Assembly (NCBI RefSeq): GCF_027922425.1
Contig: NZ_BSFQ01000007.1
Coordinates: 169,751 to 233,750, forward strand
Source: Pseudonocardia halophobica
Lineage (GTDB): Bacteria > Actinomycetota > Actinomycetes > Mycobacteriales > Pseudonocardiaceae
Length of the DNA: 64,000 nt
Reading direction: 5' to 3'
Part shown: positions 52,967 to 62,959 of the stretch, piece after piece
Position numbering within the stretch: the first letter of the stretch is position 1
Layout: the number at the start of each line of letters is the position of its first letter
Position numbers and translations under genes: made by a program
Notes under the pieces: model-generated
What the model was told of the DNA's origin: nothing
The model's database searches: none
Seen by the model: the letters and a program-made list of their open reading frames with translations, nothing else

Positions 52967-52981
52967 TACCCCTAGGGGGTA
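52967..52981. promoter_or_regulatory. CsoR-type copper operator upstream of the CPD ATPase
   Basis: TACCCCTAGGGGGTA (TACCC-N5-GGGTA) lies 33 bases before the ATPase ATG. It overlaps the last codons and stop of the upstream CoA-ligase-like gene, so the promoter is inside that gene's 3' end. Same core as at 15639-15653 and 56040-56054. Confidence 0.65.
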
Positions 52982-54399
52982 GGCGTATAGGGTCGTGTGG
53001 CCTGGACGAGCGGGGCTTTGCCGAGCGACGTGCGCGGGATGGCGGTGAGCGTCCGCACTCGGACCGGGGGCGGGAGCACGCCCTGCTCGGTCAGCGCCTC
53101 GGCGAGGTCGCGGCGGACCAGGGCCTTCTCGACCTCGTCGACCGGGCCGACCGGGCCGGCCGGCAGCAGCAGGACCTCGAGCTCGCCGTCGGGAAGTTGG
53201 TTGATCTGCCAGCCGGCGGTGTGCACGGGGTCCATCACGTGGTGGAAGACGATCGGGTGCACGGCGCGCAATCCGCCCTGGGCGGTCGGGAAGGTCAGTG
53301 CCTCCTGCTCGCGGCCCTGGACTCCGGTGATCAGTGCGTAGGGTCGCCCACACGGGCAGTCATGCTGTCCGGCGGGGCTGACGCTGTCGCTCATCTCGTA
53401 GCGGATCAGCGGCAGTGTCCGGGAGAACAGCACGGTGACCAGGACCTTCGCTCCGTAGGTGCCCGCGGGGACGGGCTGGTCGTGCTCGTCGACGATCTCG
53501 CTGATGACGAGGTCTTCGAACAGGTGCATGCCCTGGTGGAGGCCGCACTCCGCGGCGATGGCGGCGGTCTCGGTGGCGGCGTAGACGTCGTGCGGGACGG
53601 TGCCCCAGGCCTGGGTGGCGAGCTGGCGGGTGGAGTCGGTCAGGACCTCCGAGGCGCTGAACACGAACCGCGGCGCGATGGCCAGGTGGCCGCCGAGTTG
53701 GCGGGCGGCCAGCAGGCGGAGCATCGAGGCGTAGGCGATGAGCATCTGCGGCCGCCAGGTGTTCAGCTGCTCGACGATGCTGTCCGGGTCCTCGCCGGCG
53801 TCGAGCCGCAGGGTGGGCACCCAGCGGCTGTGGATCGACGCCCCCACACGTGCGGACTGGTGGCTGGGGTCGGTGGAGCTGACGATTGCGGTCTTGACCC
53901 GACGCGTCGGGCCGGCTACCGAGCCGGCCCAGTCGAAGGCCCGGTCGTAGGAGCTGACGACGTGCACCCACTCGGCGAAGCCCCACACGAACACCCCGCG
54001 GCGTCCGGTCGTGCCGGCGGTGCCGGCGACGTAGTAGCGCCCGCGGAACAGCTCATCGCCGCGCGCCCGGGCCAGGTAGGCCTCGGTCGCGGCCAGGCGC
54101 ACGTCCGGGCGGGTGGACACCTCGTCGAAATGCTCCATCAGCTGCGCCTTGGTCAGCACCGGCAGCTCGCACAATGGCGCGTCCAGCCGTCCGGCGTGCA
54201 GGCGCCGGTAGAACGGCGAGTGCGCGTAGGCGTGACGCCGCAGCCGATCCAGCTCGCGGGCCTGGTGGGCCTGTAGCCGGTCGCGGGTCCAGCGGTCCCG
54301 TCGGCGCAGGACAGGACGCCGGGCCAGGACCGCGCCCACCAGCACGGGCGTCCGCAGGACGGACGGCAGAAGCGTGGACGGCAGAGTGGGCGCGATCAT
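52972..54399 (-). CDS. Phenylacetate-CoA ligase-like (PaaK-type) adenylating enzyme
   Basis: A 475-residue ANL-like protein. The N-terminal [27 protein letters not shown] is typical of PaaK/CapK. The phosphate-binding loop is [14 protein letters not shown], the adenylate motif [14 protein letters not shown], and RYEMSDSVS plus the zinc-type [11 protein letters not shown] follow. It is about 40 residues longer than PaaK. The substrate is unknown; there is no phenylacetate pathway nearby. Strong GGAGGA site before the ATG at 54399. Its 3' end contains a copper operator and the next gene is a copper-type pump, so it may be an incidental resident or a modifier induced by metal. Confidence 0.78.
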   Translation of the reverse strand: MIAPTLPSTLLPSVLRTPVLVGAVLARRPVLRRRDRWTRDRLQAHQARELDRLRRHAYAHSPFYRRLHAGRLDAPLCELPVLTKAQLMEHFDEVSTRPDVRLAATEAYLARARGDELFRGRYYVAGTAGTTGRRGVFVWGFAEWVHVVSSYDRAFDWAGSVAGPTRRVKTAIVSSTDPSHQSARVGASIHSRWVPTLRLDAGEDPDSIVEQLNTWRPQMLIAYASMLRLLAARQLGGHLAIAPRFVFSASEVLTDSTRQLATQAWGTVPHDVYAATETAAIAAECGLHQGMHLFEDLVISEIVDEHDQPVPAGTYGAKVLVTVLFSRTLPLIRYEMSDSVSPAGQHDCPCGRPYALITGVQGREQEALTFPTAQGGLRAVHPIVFHHVMDPVHTAGWQINQLPDGELEVLLLPAGPVGPVDEVEKALVRRDLAEALTEQGVLPPPVRVRTLTAIPRTSLGKAPLVQATRPYTPTP

Positions 54400-54598
54400 C
54401 GGCTCCTCCGAGATCTCGCTGATGGGGCGGGATGTTTCCGTCGCCGCGGACGGCGGGTTAGGGCCGTTCGGACAGAAGGAGGTCAGGTCGTTGCTGCTTG
54501 ACCGGCCGGCGGCCCAGGTGCTCGAGGTGAGCAGGCGTGCGCGAGATCAGGTGGCGCTGCGATGCGACAGAGCAGCCGGGCGGCCCCTCACCGGGCAG

Positions 54599-54629
54599 GC
54601 AGAGGTGGGCCGTGCCGGCCCACCTCTGC
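54599..54629 (-). terminator. Strong hairpin terminator after the DUF305 gene
   Basis: GCAGAGGTGGGCC-GTGCC-GGCCCACCTCTGC, a perfect 13-base stem with a five-base loop, lies 15 bases past the stop of the minus-strand DUF305 gene. There is no T run, as is common in high-GC actinobacteria. The symmetric stem would also block reading from the other direction. Confidence 0.75.
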
Positions 54630-54643
54630 CCGTCCTCACGAGG

Positions 54644-55306
54644 TCAGAGAGTCGCGAGCAGCTGCTGCATCTCGGTGATCTCGGCCTGCTGGTCGTCGAT
54701 GATCTTCTGGGCCAGGGCCTTGGCGTCCGGGTTCTGCCCCTGAGCGAGCTCGGTCCGGGCCATCTGGATGGCGCCGTTGTGGTGCTCGGTCATCATCTGC
54801 AAGAACATCCGGTCGAAGGCCGTGCCGTCGGCCTGGCCGAGTCGCTGCATCTGCTGGTCGGTCATCATGCCGCCCGTGCCCTGAGACATCGGCATGCTGG
54901 TGCTGCCGTTCATGCTGCCGTGGTCCATACCGCCCAGGGATCCGCTCGGGCCGGCCGAGCCGGTCTCCGGCTCGCCCCAGGCGGCGAGGAATCCGCGCAT
55001 CTGCTCGATCTCCGGGCCCTGGGCCTGCTGGATCCGGGTGGCGAGCTGCTTGACCTGCTCGTTGCTCGCGCGCTGGGCCGCCATTTCCGACATCTGAACG
55101 GCCTGGGTGTGGTGCGGGATCATGCCCTGGACGAAGGCGGTGTCGGCGGCGTTGTGCGCAGCGCTGGTGGCAGCCGACGAGGTGGCCGCCGCGCTCGGGG
55201 TGGTCGACGTGCCGGTGGCGGTGTCGCTCGCGCCGCTACAGCCGGCGACGAGGACGACGGTGGCGGCGGCGGTGCCGAGCACGCCGAGGACGGACTTGCT
55301 GTTCAC
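54644..55306 (-). CDS. DUF305 copper-associated lipoprotein
   Basis: A 220-residue protein. The signal peptide ends in a lipobox (VVLVAGCSG, about residues 18-26), giving an extracytoplasmic lipoprotein. The DUF305 core is visible twice: FVQGMIPHHTQAVQMSEMAA and FLQMMTEHHNGAIQMARTEL. Between them is a Met/His stretch, MDHGSMNGSTSMPM, of the kind that binds Cu(I). Such proteins are thought to hold copper in the periplasm or wall. GTG at 55306 was chosen because AGGAG lies 10 bases upstream; the frame stays open to 55549. A strong terminator follows the stop. Confidence 0.85.
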   Translation of the reverse strand: MNSKSVLGVLGTAAATVVLVAGCSGASDTATGTSTTPSAAATSSAATSAAHNAADTAFVQGMIPHHTQAVQMSEMAAQRASNEQVKQLATRIQQAQGPEIEQMRGFLAAWGEPETGSAGPSGSLGGMDHGSMNGSTSMPMSQGTGGMMTDQQMQRLGQADGTAFDRMFLQMMTEHHNGAIQMARTELAQGQNPDAKALAQKIIDDQQAEITEMQQLLATL

Positions 55307-55371
55307 GATGAAGACGCTCCTGTGTGCAGACGGATGTGATCGGACCAGCGCTCTCCTGCGCTGGAGGCCGA

Positions 55372-55908
55372 TCAGTTCCGCAGCACGCAGAGCTGCGCGA
55401 GCCGGACCGAGGTCGGTGGCGGCGCCCGGGGCCCGGCCACCGGCCGCCCACCCGTCGTCGACGCGTGCCGCCGGGTCGCTCTCCCGACCAGGAGGGCGAG
55501 CAGCGCCGCGGCCGCGAACGCGATCAGGGCGGTCAGCACCGCCAGGCACAGGTGGAGAAGATCGTGCAGCGCCGAATGTTGCCCGGGCCGGTCCGTGCCG
55601 ACGGTCGAGTCGGCCCCGCGCATCACCGGCGCCACCCCCGCCCCTGCAGCGGTGCTCGCCGTCGTCATCGGGTGGCCGAGGGAGGAGTCGGCAGCGTGGG
55701 CGTCGACAGCGGCCATCGCCGCCGGAGCCGCGAGGACCGCGGCGAACGGGTGCACGGTGGACGGGGAGCCACCGAGATGGGCCGCAGCCTTCTCGGCGTG
55801 CCCGGTGGCATCGTGGCAGGCGACGGTGGAGTGCATGGTCACCACACCCACAATCAGCGACAGCATCAGCAGAACCTGCTGCAAGCCGCGTCGCCCGACC
55901 CCGTCCAC
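55372..55908 (-). CDS. Small exported membrane protein, DUF6153-like
   Basis: A 178-residue protein with an N-terminal hydrophobic segment (residues 11-27), a long Ala/His linker and a second helix HDLLHLCLAVLTALIAFAAAALLALLVG (about 112-140). It ends in a LCVLR tail. The HDLLHLCLAVL segment, paired His and the terminal LCVLR resemble proteins called DUF6153 in actinobacterial copper loci; this is family resemblance from memory. GTG start at 55908; TATCGT seven bases upstream on the minus strand suggests a leaderless transcript. It is between DUF305 and csoR. Confidence 0.65.
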   Translation of the reverse strand: MDGVGRRGLQQVLLMLSLIVGVVTMHSTVACHDATGHAEKAAAHLGGSPSTVHPFAAVLAAPAAMAAVDAHAADSSLGHPMTTASTAAGAGVAPVMRGADSTVGTDRPGQHSALHDLLHLCLAVLTALIAFAAAALLALLVGRATRRHASTTGGRPVAGPRAPPPTSVRLAQLCVLRN

Positions 55909-55915
55909 GAACCCG

Positions 55916-55921
55916 ACGATA
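55916..55921 (-). promoter_or_regulatory. -10 element of a leaderless transcript (DUF6153-like gene)
   Basis: TATCGT on the minus strand with seven bases to the GTG at 55908; no Shine-Dalgarno is present. Confidence 0.45.
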
Positions 55922-56039
55922 GCGACGCGCGCCCGACCGCGCCCGCAGCCCCGCAGCCCGGGAGCGAGGGTGAGCCGCGCGACCTCACCGCCGCACGCGC
56001 ATCCGGTGACCGATTTCCCACGCAGGCCCTCGCATAGGG

Positions 56040-56054
56040 TACCCCCCTAGGGTA
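56040..56054. promoter_or_regulatory. CsoR-type operator of the csoR-copZ-copA operon
   Basis: TACCCCCCTAGGGTA (TACCC-N5-GGGTA) lies 33 bases before the csoR start and the same distance from its gene as the site at 52967 is from the CPD ATPase. It implies autoregulation of csoR and copper induction of the operon. Confidence 0.7.
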
Positions 56055-56086
56055 TAGTCGTCGGCAGTCGGACGGGAGGAGTCGCC

Positions 56087-56368
56087 GTGAACGGGTACGC
56101 GGACACCAAGGACAGCCACCTCAAGCGGATGCGTCGGATCGAGGGCCAGGTCCGCGGCATCACCAGGATGATCGAGTCGGACAAGTACTGCATCGACGTG
56201 CTCACCCAGGTGGCCGCGGTGAACAAGGCCCTGGAGGCCGTCGCGCTGAACCTGCTCGACGAGCACCTCAAGCACTGCGTCACCGACGCGGTCGCCGAGG
56301 GCGGGCAGGTCGCCGACCAGAAGGTGGCCGAGGCGAGCGCCGCGATCGCCCGCCTGGTCAGGTCCTGA
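56087..56368 (+). CDS. csoR: CsoR copper-sensing repressor
   Basis: A 93-residue all-helical repressor. The Cu(I) ligands are Cys35 (DKYCIDVL), His60 and Cys64 (DEHLKHCV). The N-terminal LKRMRRIEGQVRGITRMI is the DNA-contacting helix. Cu(I) binding releases DNA in this family (established). GTG start with GGGAGGA seven bases upstream. A TACCC-N5-GGGTA operator precedes it. It heads a run with copZ, a secreted protein and copA. Confidence 0.95.
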   Translation: MNGYADTKDSHLKRMRRIEGQVRGITRMIESDKYCIDVLTQVAAVNKALEAVALNLLDEHLKHCVTDAVAEGGQVADQKVAEASAAIARLVRS

Positions 56369-56507
56369 CCGGCGTGGGGCGCGGCCACGGCGCCGCGCTC
56401 CCGCCCTTCGCGCAAGCGCAAGCGCAAGCACCGGCTCCCCGCCGGCTGCTCGGTTCGTCGTGTCCGCACCACCCGGCGGCGGACCGCAGGGAAGAAAGGC
56501 ACACGTG

Positions 56508-56717
56508 ATGGCCACCAGCACCTACACCGTCACCGGGATGACCTGCGAGCACTGCGTCGCCTCGGTGCGCGAGGAGATCGGCGAGGTCCGAGGCGTCCGC
56601 GCGGTCGCCGTCGACCTGCCCACCGGCGCGGTCGCCATCACCAGCGACACCTCGGTCGACGACGCGGACATCCGCGCCGCTGTCGAGGAGGCCGGCTACC
56701 AGCTCGCGGCCTCGTAG
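56508..56717 (+). CDS. copZ: CopZ-like copper chaperone (HMA domain)
   Basis: A 69-residue ferredoxin-like HMA protein. MTCEHC (residues 11-16) carries the Cu(I) pair of Cys, and VEEAGYQL closes the fold. It should hand copper to CsoR and CopA in the cytoplasm. ATG 56508 is directly preceded by an in-frame GTG at 56505; AGAAAGG lies about eight bases upstream, so either is possible. Confidence 0.92.
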   Translation: MATSTYTVTGMTCEHCVASVREEIGEVRGVRAVAVDLPTGAVAITSDTSVDDADIRAAVEEAGYQLAAS

Positions 56718-56774
56718 CCGCACCGACCCAGCCCCCGACCGTCGGGTCGGCGGGCACCCGGCAAGGGACTGAAC

Positions 56775-57797
56775 ATGAACACTCTTGCGAAGCTCTCCGC
56801 CTACGGCGCGGCGCTCGCCCTGCTCACCGTCGGGGCGTACGCGACCGGATCCGCAGTCGGTCCCCTCACCAGCCCCGCCCCCGCCGCCTCGACGGCCGGG
56901 AACCCGGGCACGTCCGGCGGCGGGAACGCCGGCCACGGGGACGTCCACAGCGGCGCCGTCCCGGAGACCGCAGACCAGCCGGCCGGGCTGGCGTCGAGCA
57001 GGGGCGGCTACACCCTCACGCCCACCGCCTCGACGCTGCCCGGCGGGACCACCGACCTCGCCTTCCGCATCACCGGCCCCGACGGGGCGCCGGTCACCGC
57101 GTTCGACGAGGAGCACACCAAGCGGCTGCACCTGATCGTCGTGCGCCGCGACACCACCGGCTTCCAACACCTGCACCCGACCATGGACCCCGACGGCACC
57201 TGGCACACCCGCCTCGACGTCCCCGACGGCGGGGTCTACCGGGCCTTCGCCGACTTCACCCCGACCGGCGGGCCGGCGACGACCCTCGGCGTCGATCTGT
57301 CCGTGGCCGGCACCTACGCCCCGGTCGAGCACCCGACCAGCAGGACCGCCGAGGTCGACGGCTACCAGGTCCGACTCGACGGCGAGCTGACCCCGGGCCG
57401 GTCCTCACCGCTGACGCTCACGGTCACCCGCGACGGCGTGCCGGTGAACGACCTGCAGCCCTACCTGGGCGCCTACGGGCACCTCGTCGCGCTGCGGTCG
57501 ACCGATCTCGCGTACCTGCACGTGCACCCCGACGGCAGCCCCGGCGACGGCCGCACCGCTCCCGGCCCGCAGATCCGGTTCGTCGCCGAGGTCCCCTCGG
57601 CCGGGAGCTACCGGCTGTTCCTGGACTTCCAGCACGCCGGAACGGTGCGCACCGCCAAGTTCACCCTGCCCACCGGACCGTCGGGCACGGCAGCTGATCC
57701 GGCACCCGAGCCGGCCCCGGCGGCACAGCCCGGCGGCGCGGCGGGTCTCACCCCGCACGAGGCCGCCCACTCCGCGGGCGCAGGAGGGGGGCACTGA
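56775..57797 (+). CDS. Secreted His-containing copper-resistance protein of unknown fold
   Basis: A 340-residue exported protein with a hydrophobic signal segment (about residues 8-26) and a Gly/His-containing linker. Two related beta-sandwich-like halves follow: [34 protein letters not shown] and [17 protein letters not shown] [25 protein letters not shown], each with clustered His, plus LFLDFQHAG. Similar genes are common between copZ and copA in actinobacteria. The paired HLHP/HVHP motifs could bind copper at the surface. It overlaps copA by one base (TGATG). Confidence 0.82.
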   Translation: MNTLAKLSAYGAALALLTVGAYATGSAVGPLTSPAPAASTAGNPGTSGGGNAGHGDVHSGAVPETADQPAGLASSRGGYTLTPTASTLPGGTTDLAFRITGPDGAPVTAFDEEHTKRLHLIVVRRDTTGFQHLHPTMDPDGTWHTRLDVPDGGVYRAFADFTPTGGPATTLGVDLSVAGTYAPVEHPTSRTAEVDGYQVRLDGELTPGRSSPLTLTVTRDGVPVNDLQPYLGAYGHLVALRSTDLAYLHVHPDGSPGDGRTAPGPQIRFVAEVPSAGSYRLFLDFQHAGTVRTAKFTLPTGPSGTAADPAPEPAPAAQPGGAAGLTPHEAAHSAGAGGGH

Positions 57798-60112
57798 TGT
57801 CCACCACCAGCCACACCTCCGCACCGGGCACCGATGCGGGCACGGTGACCGAGGTCGAGCTCGCGATCAGCGGGATGACCTGCGCGTCGTGCGCCAACCG
57901 CATCGAGCGCAAGCTCAACAAGCTCGACGGGGTCGCCGCCACGGTCAACTACGCCACCGAGAAGGCCAGGATCCGCGCCGCCGGCGGGATCAGCACCGAC
58001 GATCTCGTCGCGACCGTCGAGGCCGCGGGCTATCACGCCCGCCTGCCCGAGCCGCCCGCGCCGCATTCCGGTATCCCGTCGGGGCCGGACCAGCGCCGCG
58101 ACGACGCCGAGCCGGAGCCGGATGAGCTGCGCGACGCCCGGCAGCGACTGCTGACCTCGATCGTCCTGTCGGTACCGGTCGTGGCCCTGGCGATGGTCCC
58201 GGCCTGGCAGTTCACCTACTGGCAGTGGATCTCGCTGGTCCTGGCCGCGCCGGTGATCGTGTGGGGAGCGCTGCCCTTCCACCGGGCTGCCTGGACGAAC
58301 CTGCGCCACGGCGCGGCGACCATGGACACTCTGATCTCGCTGGGCACCCTCGCGGCCTTCGCCTGGTCGTTGTACGCGCTGCTGTTCGGCACCGCCGGCA
58401 CCCCGGGCATGACGCACCCGTTCGCGCTGACCATCAGCCCGTCGGACGGGGCGGGCAACATCTATCTCGAGGTCGCCGCCGGGGTCACCACCTTCATCCT
58501 GGCCGGGCGCTACTTCGAGGCCCGCTCGAAGCGTCGCGCCGGCGCCGCACTGCGGGCGCTGCTCGAGCTCGGTGCCAAGGACGTTGCCGTGCTGCGCGGC
58601 TCCGGTGAGCTGCGGATCCCCGTCGGGCAGCTGGCCGTCGGCGACCGGTTCGTGGTCCGGCCTGGGGAGAAGATCGCCACCGACGGGACCGTGGTCGAGG
58701 GCAGCTCCGCGGTCGACGTGTCGATGCTGACCGGCGAGCCCGTGCCGGTCGAGGTCGGCGTGGGCGACGACGTGGTCGGGGCGACCGTCAACGCCGGCGG
58801 CCGGCTGATCGTCGAGGCCCGCCGGGTCGGCTCGGACACCCAGCTCGCCCAGATGGCCAAGCTGGTCGAGGACGCCCAGACCGGCAAGGCGGCCGTGCAG
58901 CGGCTCGCGGACCGGATCTCCGGGGTGTTCGTGCCGATCGTGATCGCCCTCGCCGCGGTCACCCTGGGGTTCTGGCTGGGCACCGGATCCGGTGCCGCGG
59001 CGGCGTTCACCGCCGCGGTCGCAGTGCTGATCATCGCCTGCCCGTGCGCGCTCGGGCTGGCCACCCCGACCGCGCTGCTGGTCGGCACCGGCCGCGGCGC
59101 CCAGCTCGGCATCCTCATCAAGGGCCCCGAGGTGCTGGAGTCCACCCGCCGCGTCGACACGATCGTGCTGGACAAGACCGGCACGGTCACGACCGGCCGG
59201 ATGACCCTGGCCGGGGTGCACACCGCGGACGGGGTCGACGAGCTGGAGGTGCTCCGGCTCGCCGGGGCCCTGGAGGACGCCTCCGAGCACCCGATCGCCC
59301 AGGCCGTCGTGCGCGCGGCCCGCGACCGGGTCGGGCGACTGCCCGAGGTGGCGGAGTTCGCCAATCACGAGGGCCTCGGCGTGCAGGGCGTCGTGGACGG
59401 GCACGCCGTGCTCGTCGGGCGGCCCCGGCTGCTGCAGGACTGGAGCCGGCCCCTGACCGGGGAGCTCGCCGCCGCCGCGCAGGCCGAGGCCGCGCAGGGC
59501 CGCACGGCGATCGCCGTGGCCTGGGACGGCGAGGCGCGGGCGGTGCTGGTGGTCGCGGACGCGGTGAAGGACACCTCGGCGGAGGCGATCACGCGGCTGC
59601 GCGGGCTCGGGCTCACCCCGATCCTGCTCACCGGCGACAACCGGGCCGCGGCCGAGGCCGTCGCCCGCGAGGTCGGGATCGACGTCGGTCCGCAGACCGT
59701 GATCGCCGACGTCCTGCCCAGTGACAAGCTGCGGGTGATCGAGGACCTGCAGACCCGGGGCCGGGTCGTGGCGATGGTCGGCGACGGGGTCAACGACGCC
59801 GCCGCGCTGGCCCGGGCCGATCTCGGGCTCGCGATGGGCACCGGCACCGACGTCGCCATCGAGGCCGCCGACATCACCCTCGTCCGTGGCGACCTGCGCA
59901 CCGCGGCCGACGCGATCCGCCTGGCCCGGCGCACCCTGGGCACGATCAAGGGCAACCTGTTCTGGGCGTTCGCCTACAACGTCGCCGCCCTGCCGCTGGC
60001 CGCCCTGGGCCTGCTCAACCCGATGCTCGCCGGCGCCGCCATGGCGTTCAGCTCGGTCTTCGTCGTCGGGAACAGCCTGCGGCTGCGCCGGTTCCGCCCG
60101 ACGGCACGCTAG
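57797..60112 (+). CDS. copA: CopA, Cu(I)-exporting P1B-type ATPase
   Basis: A 771-residue pump. The N-terminal HMA has GMTCASC (residues 26-32). Membrane metal motif [12 protein letters not shown] with Cys415-Pro-Cys417, phosphorylation site DKTGT (Asp459), [12 protein letters not shown] for the nucleotide domain, and [10 protein letters not shown]. All Cu(I)-pump hallmarks are intact, in contrast to the CPD pump 5 kb away. Last gene of the csoR operon; the ATG shares its A with the previous stop. A strong hairpin follows. Confidence 0.96.
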   Translation: MSTTSHTSAPGTDAGTVTEVELAISGMTCASCANRIERKLNKLDGVAATVNYATEKARIRAAGGISTDDLVATVEAAGYHARLPEPPAPHSGIPSGPDQRRDDAEPEPDELRDARQRLLTSIVLSVPVVALAMVPAWQFTYWQWISLVLAAPVIVWGALPFHRAAWTNLRHGAATMDTLISLGTLAAFAWSLYALLFGTAGTPGMTHPFALTISPSDGAGNIYLEVAAGVTTFILAGRYFEARSKRRAGAALRALLELGAKDVAVLRGSGELRIPVGQLAVGDRFVVRPGEKIATDGTVVEGSSAVDVSMLTGEPVPVEVGVGDDVVGATVNAGGRLIVEARRVGSDTQLAQMAKLVEDAQTGKAAVQRLADRISGVFVPIVIALAAVTLGFWLGTGSGAAAAFTAAVAVLIIACPCALGLATPTALLVGTGRGAQLGILIKGPEVLESTRRVDTIVLDKTGTVTTGRMTLAGVHTADGVDELEVLRLAGALEDASEHPIAQAVVRAARDRVGRLPEVAEFANHEGLGVQGVVDGHAVLVGRPRLLQDWSRPLTGELAAAAQAEAAQGRTAIAVAWDGEARAVLVVADAVKDTSAEAITRLRGLGLTPILLTGDNRAAAEAVAREVGIDVGPQTVIADVLPSDKLRVIEDLQTRGRVVAMVGDGVNDAAALARADLGLAMGTGTDVAIEAADITLVRGDLRTAADAIRLARRTLGTIKGNLFWAFAYNVAALPLAALGLLNPMLAGAAMAFSSVFVVGNSLRLRRFRPTAR

Positions 60113-60144
60113 GCGCCACTGCGAGGTCTCGCCGACAGATGGTC

Positions 60145-60180
60145 CCGTGGCCGGCTCGTCCCAGGACGAGCCGGCCACGG
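60145..60180 (+). terminator. Strong hairpin terminator after copA
   Basis: A perfect 17-base stem (arms 60145-60161 and 60164-60180, sequence CCGTGGCCGGCTCGTCC and its complement) with a CA centre lies 32 bases past the copA stop. Flanking GGT/ACC can extend it. No T run follows. It closes the csoR-copA operon. Confidence 0.8.
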
Positions 60181-60355
60181 ACCGAAGGATGGTCCAGCAG
60201 GGAGGACTTCCGCCTCACTGAGCAGGCCATTTTCCTCTGCGACTCGCTGCGCTTCCTGGGACAGCGTGGTCCGTGGGCCTCGGGTTGCGCCCCGGAACCG
60301 GCATCTCGGGGGTCAGGGCCGGGCCACCTGTCTCGCAGCGGGAAGGATCGCGGCG

Positions 60356-61075
60356 ATGAGCATGCGAGCGGCAGGATCGTCAGACCGCAGTGCGCTGACC
60401 CTCAGCGGTGCGCTACTGCTCGGGGGCTTCGTCGTGAACGCCATCCAGCGGATGCTCTTGCATCCGACCGGAGAGGAAGACAACCACGAAGCGATCTTCG
60501 CCGCGTACGCGGCGAGCGGCGCCTGGGTCGCCACCCACCTCGCGGAGTTCCTCCTCGTGCTCGTGGCCCTTTCCGGCCTGCTCGTGCTCTGCCACGCCCT
60601 GCGACGAGAAGCGCCCTCTCTCGCGCTGCTGGCCACGGGGGCGATCATTGCGAGCGCCGGGGCCTGGGCCGTACTCCAAGCGGTGGACGGCGTCACGCTC
60701 AAGCAGAACGTCGAGGCGTGGGCCGCCGCAGCGGAGACCGAGAAGCCGACCCGCTTCGCCGATGCCGAAACCACCCGCTGGATCGAGTGGGGCGTCCAGA
60801 GCTACTTCCGGGTCCTGCTCGGCGTGGCCTTCGTGCTCGTGGGCGCCGCAATTGTGGTGAGCCGCCTCCTCGCGAGCTGGCTCGGCGTCCTCCTGGTGGT
60901 CGGCGGCCTGCTCTCCCTCGTCATAGGGGTCTCCATCGGCTACGAAGGACTGGAGAGCGGCTTCCAGGACGCCGTCGGCATCGCCCTGCAGCTCGTCATC
61001 CTCGTCTTCGGCGTCGGCCTGCTCGTCGTCGGACTCACGTCGCGAGAGCCGGCTGCCCCCGTGGCCGGCAGGTAG
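60356..61075 (+). CDS. Uncharacterised integral membrane protein
   Basis: A 239-residue protein with six predicted membrane helices and no recognised family. Notable segments are GGFVVNAIQRMLLHPTGEEDNHEAIFAAYA and the extracytoplasmic loop KQNVEAWAAAAETEKPTRFADAETTRWIEWGVQSYFR. ATG 60356 with GGAAGGA eight bases upstream. It follows the copA terminator and has no copper operator, so it need not be part of the copper system. It converges on a glycosyltransferase gene with 12 bases between the stops. Confidence 0.7.
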   Translation: MSMRAAGSSDRSALTLSGALLLGGFVVNAIQRMLLHPTGEEDNHEAIFAAYAASGAWVATHLAEFLLVLVALSGLLVLCHALRREAPSLALLATGAIIASAGAWAVLQAVDGVTLKQNVEAWAAAAETEKPTRFADAETTRWIEWGVQSYFRVLLGVAFVLVGAAIVVSRLLASWLGVLLVVGGLLSLVIGVSIGYEGLESGFQDAVGIALQLVILVFGVGLLVVGLTSREPAAPVAGR

Positions 61076-61087
61076 ATCGGGCGGACG

Positions 61088-62815
61088 TCACGGGCCCCCG
61101 GTGCCCTCCTCGTCCATGGGCTCGTCACTGGAGGCGGGCGCAGCGAGGTCCCACACCGAGCATCCGTCCCGCTCGCCGGTGCGCAGCCGGCGGGCGTTCT
61201 CGGCCAGCCAGGCCGCCAGCGGTCCACCGGGCGGGACGAGCTGCGGGTCGCCCACGACCAGGTGCCGGGCGCCGGCGTCGCGGAGGCGTGCCACCTCCTC
61301 CGGGGTGTGCCGATCGGCGGCCAGGCTCCACCCCTTGCGGTCGGCCAGGAAGAACACGACCGGCTCCTGGTAGTTGTTGGTCACCCCGTCCTCGACCGTG
61401 CGGCTGGTCGTCGACACCACGGCCAGATCCGACGGGGTCGACACGGCATCGAGCGCGATCGCGCAGCTGCCGAACACGCCGGCCTTGTCCTGCAGCGACT
61501 GGGCGAACACGTTGACCGCCTGTGCCCCGAGCAACAGCCCCACCACGGCCGCGGCCGCCGCGGTGACCGGCCGGCTCAGCCGGGCCCGGACCGGGCCCAG
61601 GACGACGCCGACCCCGACACCGACGGCGATCGCGGCGTAGGGCAGCGAGTAGACGTGGTACTGGATGCCCAGGTCGGTACTGGTGTAGCGGCCGGCCGCG
61701 AAGTAGTAGACCGTCAACGCCATCGCACCCGCGCCCAGCAGCGGCAGCGGCGACACCCCGAGCACCGCCGAGGAGCCCTGTGCCGGTGAGCTGTCCGCGC
61801 GGTGCCGCCACAGCCGGAACACCCCGAGCGCTGCGAGCGGGAGCCCGACGAGCCCGTAGATGAAGATCGTCTCGGTGCGGAGGTTGCCCAGGTAGAACGC
61901 CGGGCTCAGCCACAGCGACAGGCTGCCCCACTTGCTGTCCCCACCGGAGATCACGCCGAAGGTGTTGCCGTAGGTGGCGTGCAGCGACGCGGCATGGCGC
62001 AGCCACAGCGCCGGCGCGACCAGGGCCGCGACCCCGGCGACGTACAGCGAGGGGCGGCGCAGCCGATCTCGCGCAGCGAACACCACCCACAGCCCGATGA
62101 CCAGCCCGATGTGCAACGACGTCGGCTTGACGAGAGCCGCCGCGGAGGTCGCGGCCGCCGCCCACACCAGGAACGCGGGCCGGTCTTCCTGCAGCCAGCG
62201 GCAGAACCCGAGCAGCGCGAGAACGGAGAACGCCAGCACCGTCGCCTCGGGCATGAAGGCGCTGCCCCACCGCATGAACGCCGGGGACAGGAAGAACGCC
62301 GCCAGCGCCCATCGGGCCGCCGTGGCCGGCAGCAGCCGCCGCACCAGGCCCCAGAACGCGGTCGCCGCGACCAGCATGAACGCCAGCGAGATCAGCCGGC
62401 CGAGCACGATGTGCTCACCGAACACCAGATAGGTCAGCCCCGTGAGCCAGGGCGACAACGGGAACTCGGTCTCCACATAACCCGGGCCGGACCCGCCCCA
62501 GTCGATCTGCGGGAAGAAGATGTTCATCCCGTTCGCCGCGAAGTTCCGCGCGATCGTGGCCGTGTCCGACTGCCGCCAGATGTCGCCCGGGTAGGCGGTC
62601 ATCGGCGCGAACGCGCGGACCACCGACAGCACGACGACGACCGCGGCGATCGCCACCACCCACCAGGTCGGTCCGGCCGACACCGGCCGGCCCGGGGGCG
62701 ACGTGTCGGGCGCTGCGGGCGTCGATGCACTGTCGGCGGACCGGCGGGGACGGAGATTCTCGGTGGGGAGGTCAAGACTTGATCCGTGCGGGGAATCCGC
62801 ACCCTGGGACATCAC
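61088..62815 (-). CDS. GT39/ArnT-like polyprenyl-phosphate-dependent glycosyltransferase
   Basis: A 575-residue membrane protein with about 12 helices. The first external loop has YPGDIWRQSDTATIARNFAANGMNIFFPQIDWGG, with the acidic pair typical of the DxD/DE site of PMT/ArnT enzymes, and TEFPLSPWLTGLTYLVFGEHIVLGRLISL follows. The extracytoplasmic C-terminal domain (from about 440) is soluble. It likely transfers a sugar from a lipid donor to a wall or protein acceptor. GTG 62815 (ATG 62812 possible) with AAGGTG upstream. No partner genes are near. Confidence 0.8.
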   Translation of the reverse strand: MMSQGADSPHGSSLDLPTENLRPRRSADSASTPAAPDTSPPGRPVSAGPTWWVVAIAAVVVVLSVVRAFAPMTAYPGDIWRQSDTATIARNFAANGMNIFFPQIDWGGSGPGYVETEFPLSPWLTGLTYLVFGEHIVLGRLISLAFMLVAATAFWGLVRRLLPATAARWALAAFFLSPAFMRWGSAFMPEATVLAFSVLALLGFCRWLQEDRPAFLVWAAAATSAAALVKPTSLHIGLVIGLWVVFAARDRLRRPSLYVAGVAALVAPALWLRHAASLHATYGNTFGVISGGDSKWGSLSLWLSPAFYLGNLRTETIFIYGLVGLPLAALGVFRLWRHRADSSPAQGSSAVLGVSPLPLLGAGAMALTVYYFAAGRYTSTDLGIQYHVYSLPYAAIAVGVGVGVVLGPVRARLSRPVTAAAAAVVGLLLGAQAVNVFAQSLQDKAGVFGSCAIALDAVSTPSDLAVVSTTSRTVEDGVTNNYQEPVVFFLADRKGWSLAADRHTPEEVARLRDAGARHLVVGDPQLVPPGGPLAAWLAENARRLRTGERDGCSVWDLAAPASSDEPMDEEGTGGP

Positions 62816-62959
62816 AGCTCAGTCACCTTGCCGAGGGCAGAAGAGGGAGGCGCCACGCGCCTTCGAGGAACCGCCCGGTCACGGTGAGGACCCAGCCCGG
62901 CGTACCGGGCACCGAGGGCGGCGTGTGCAGGAGTTGCAGAACGACCGGCGACGGTCGAT

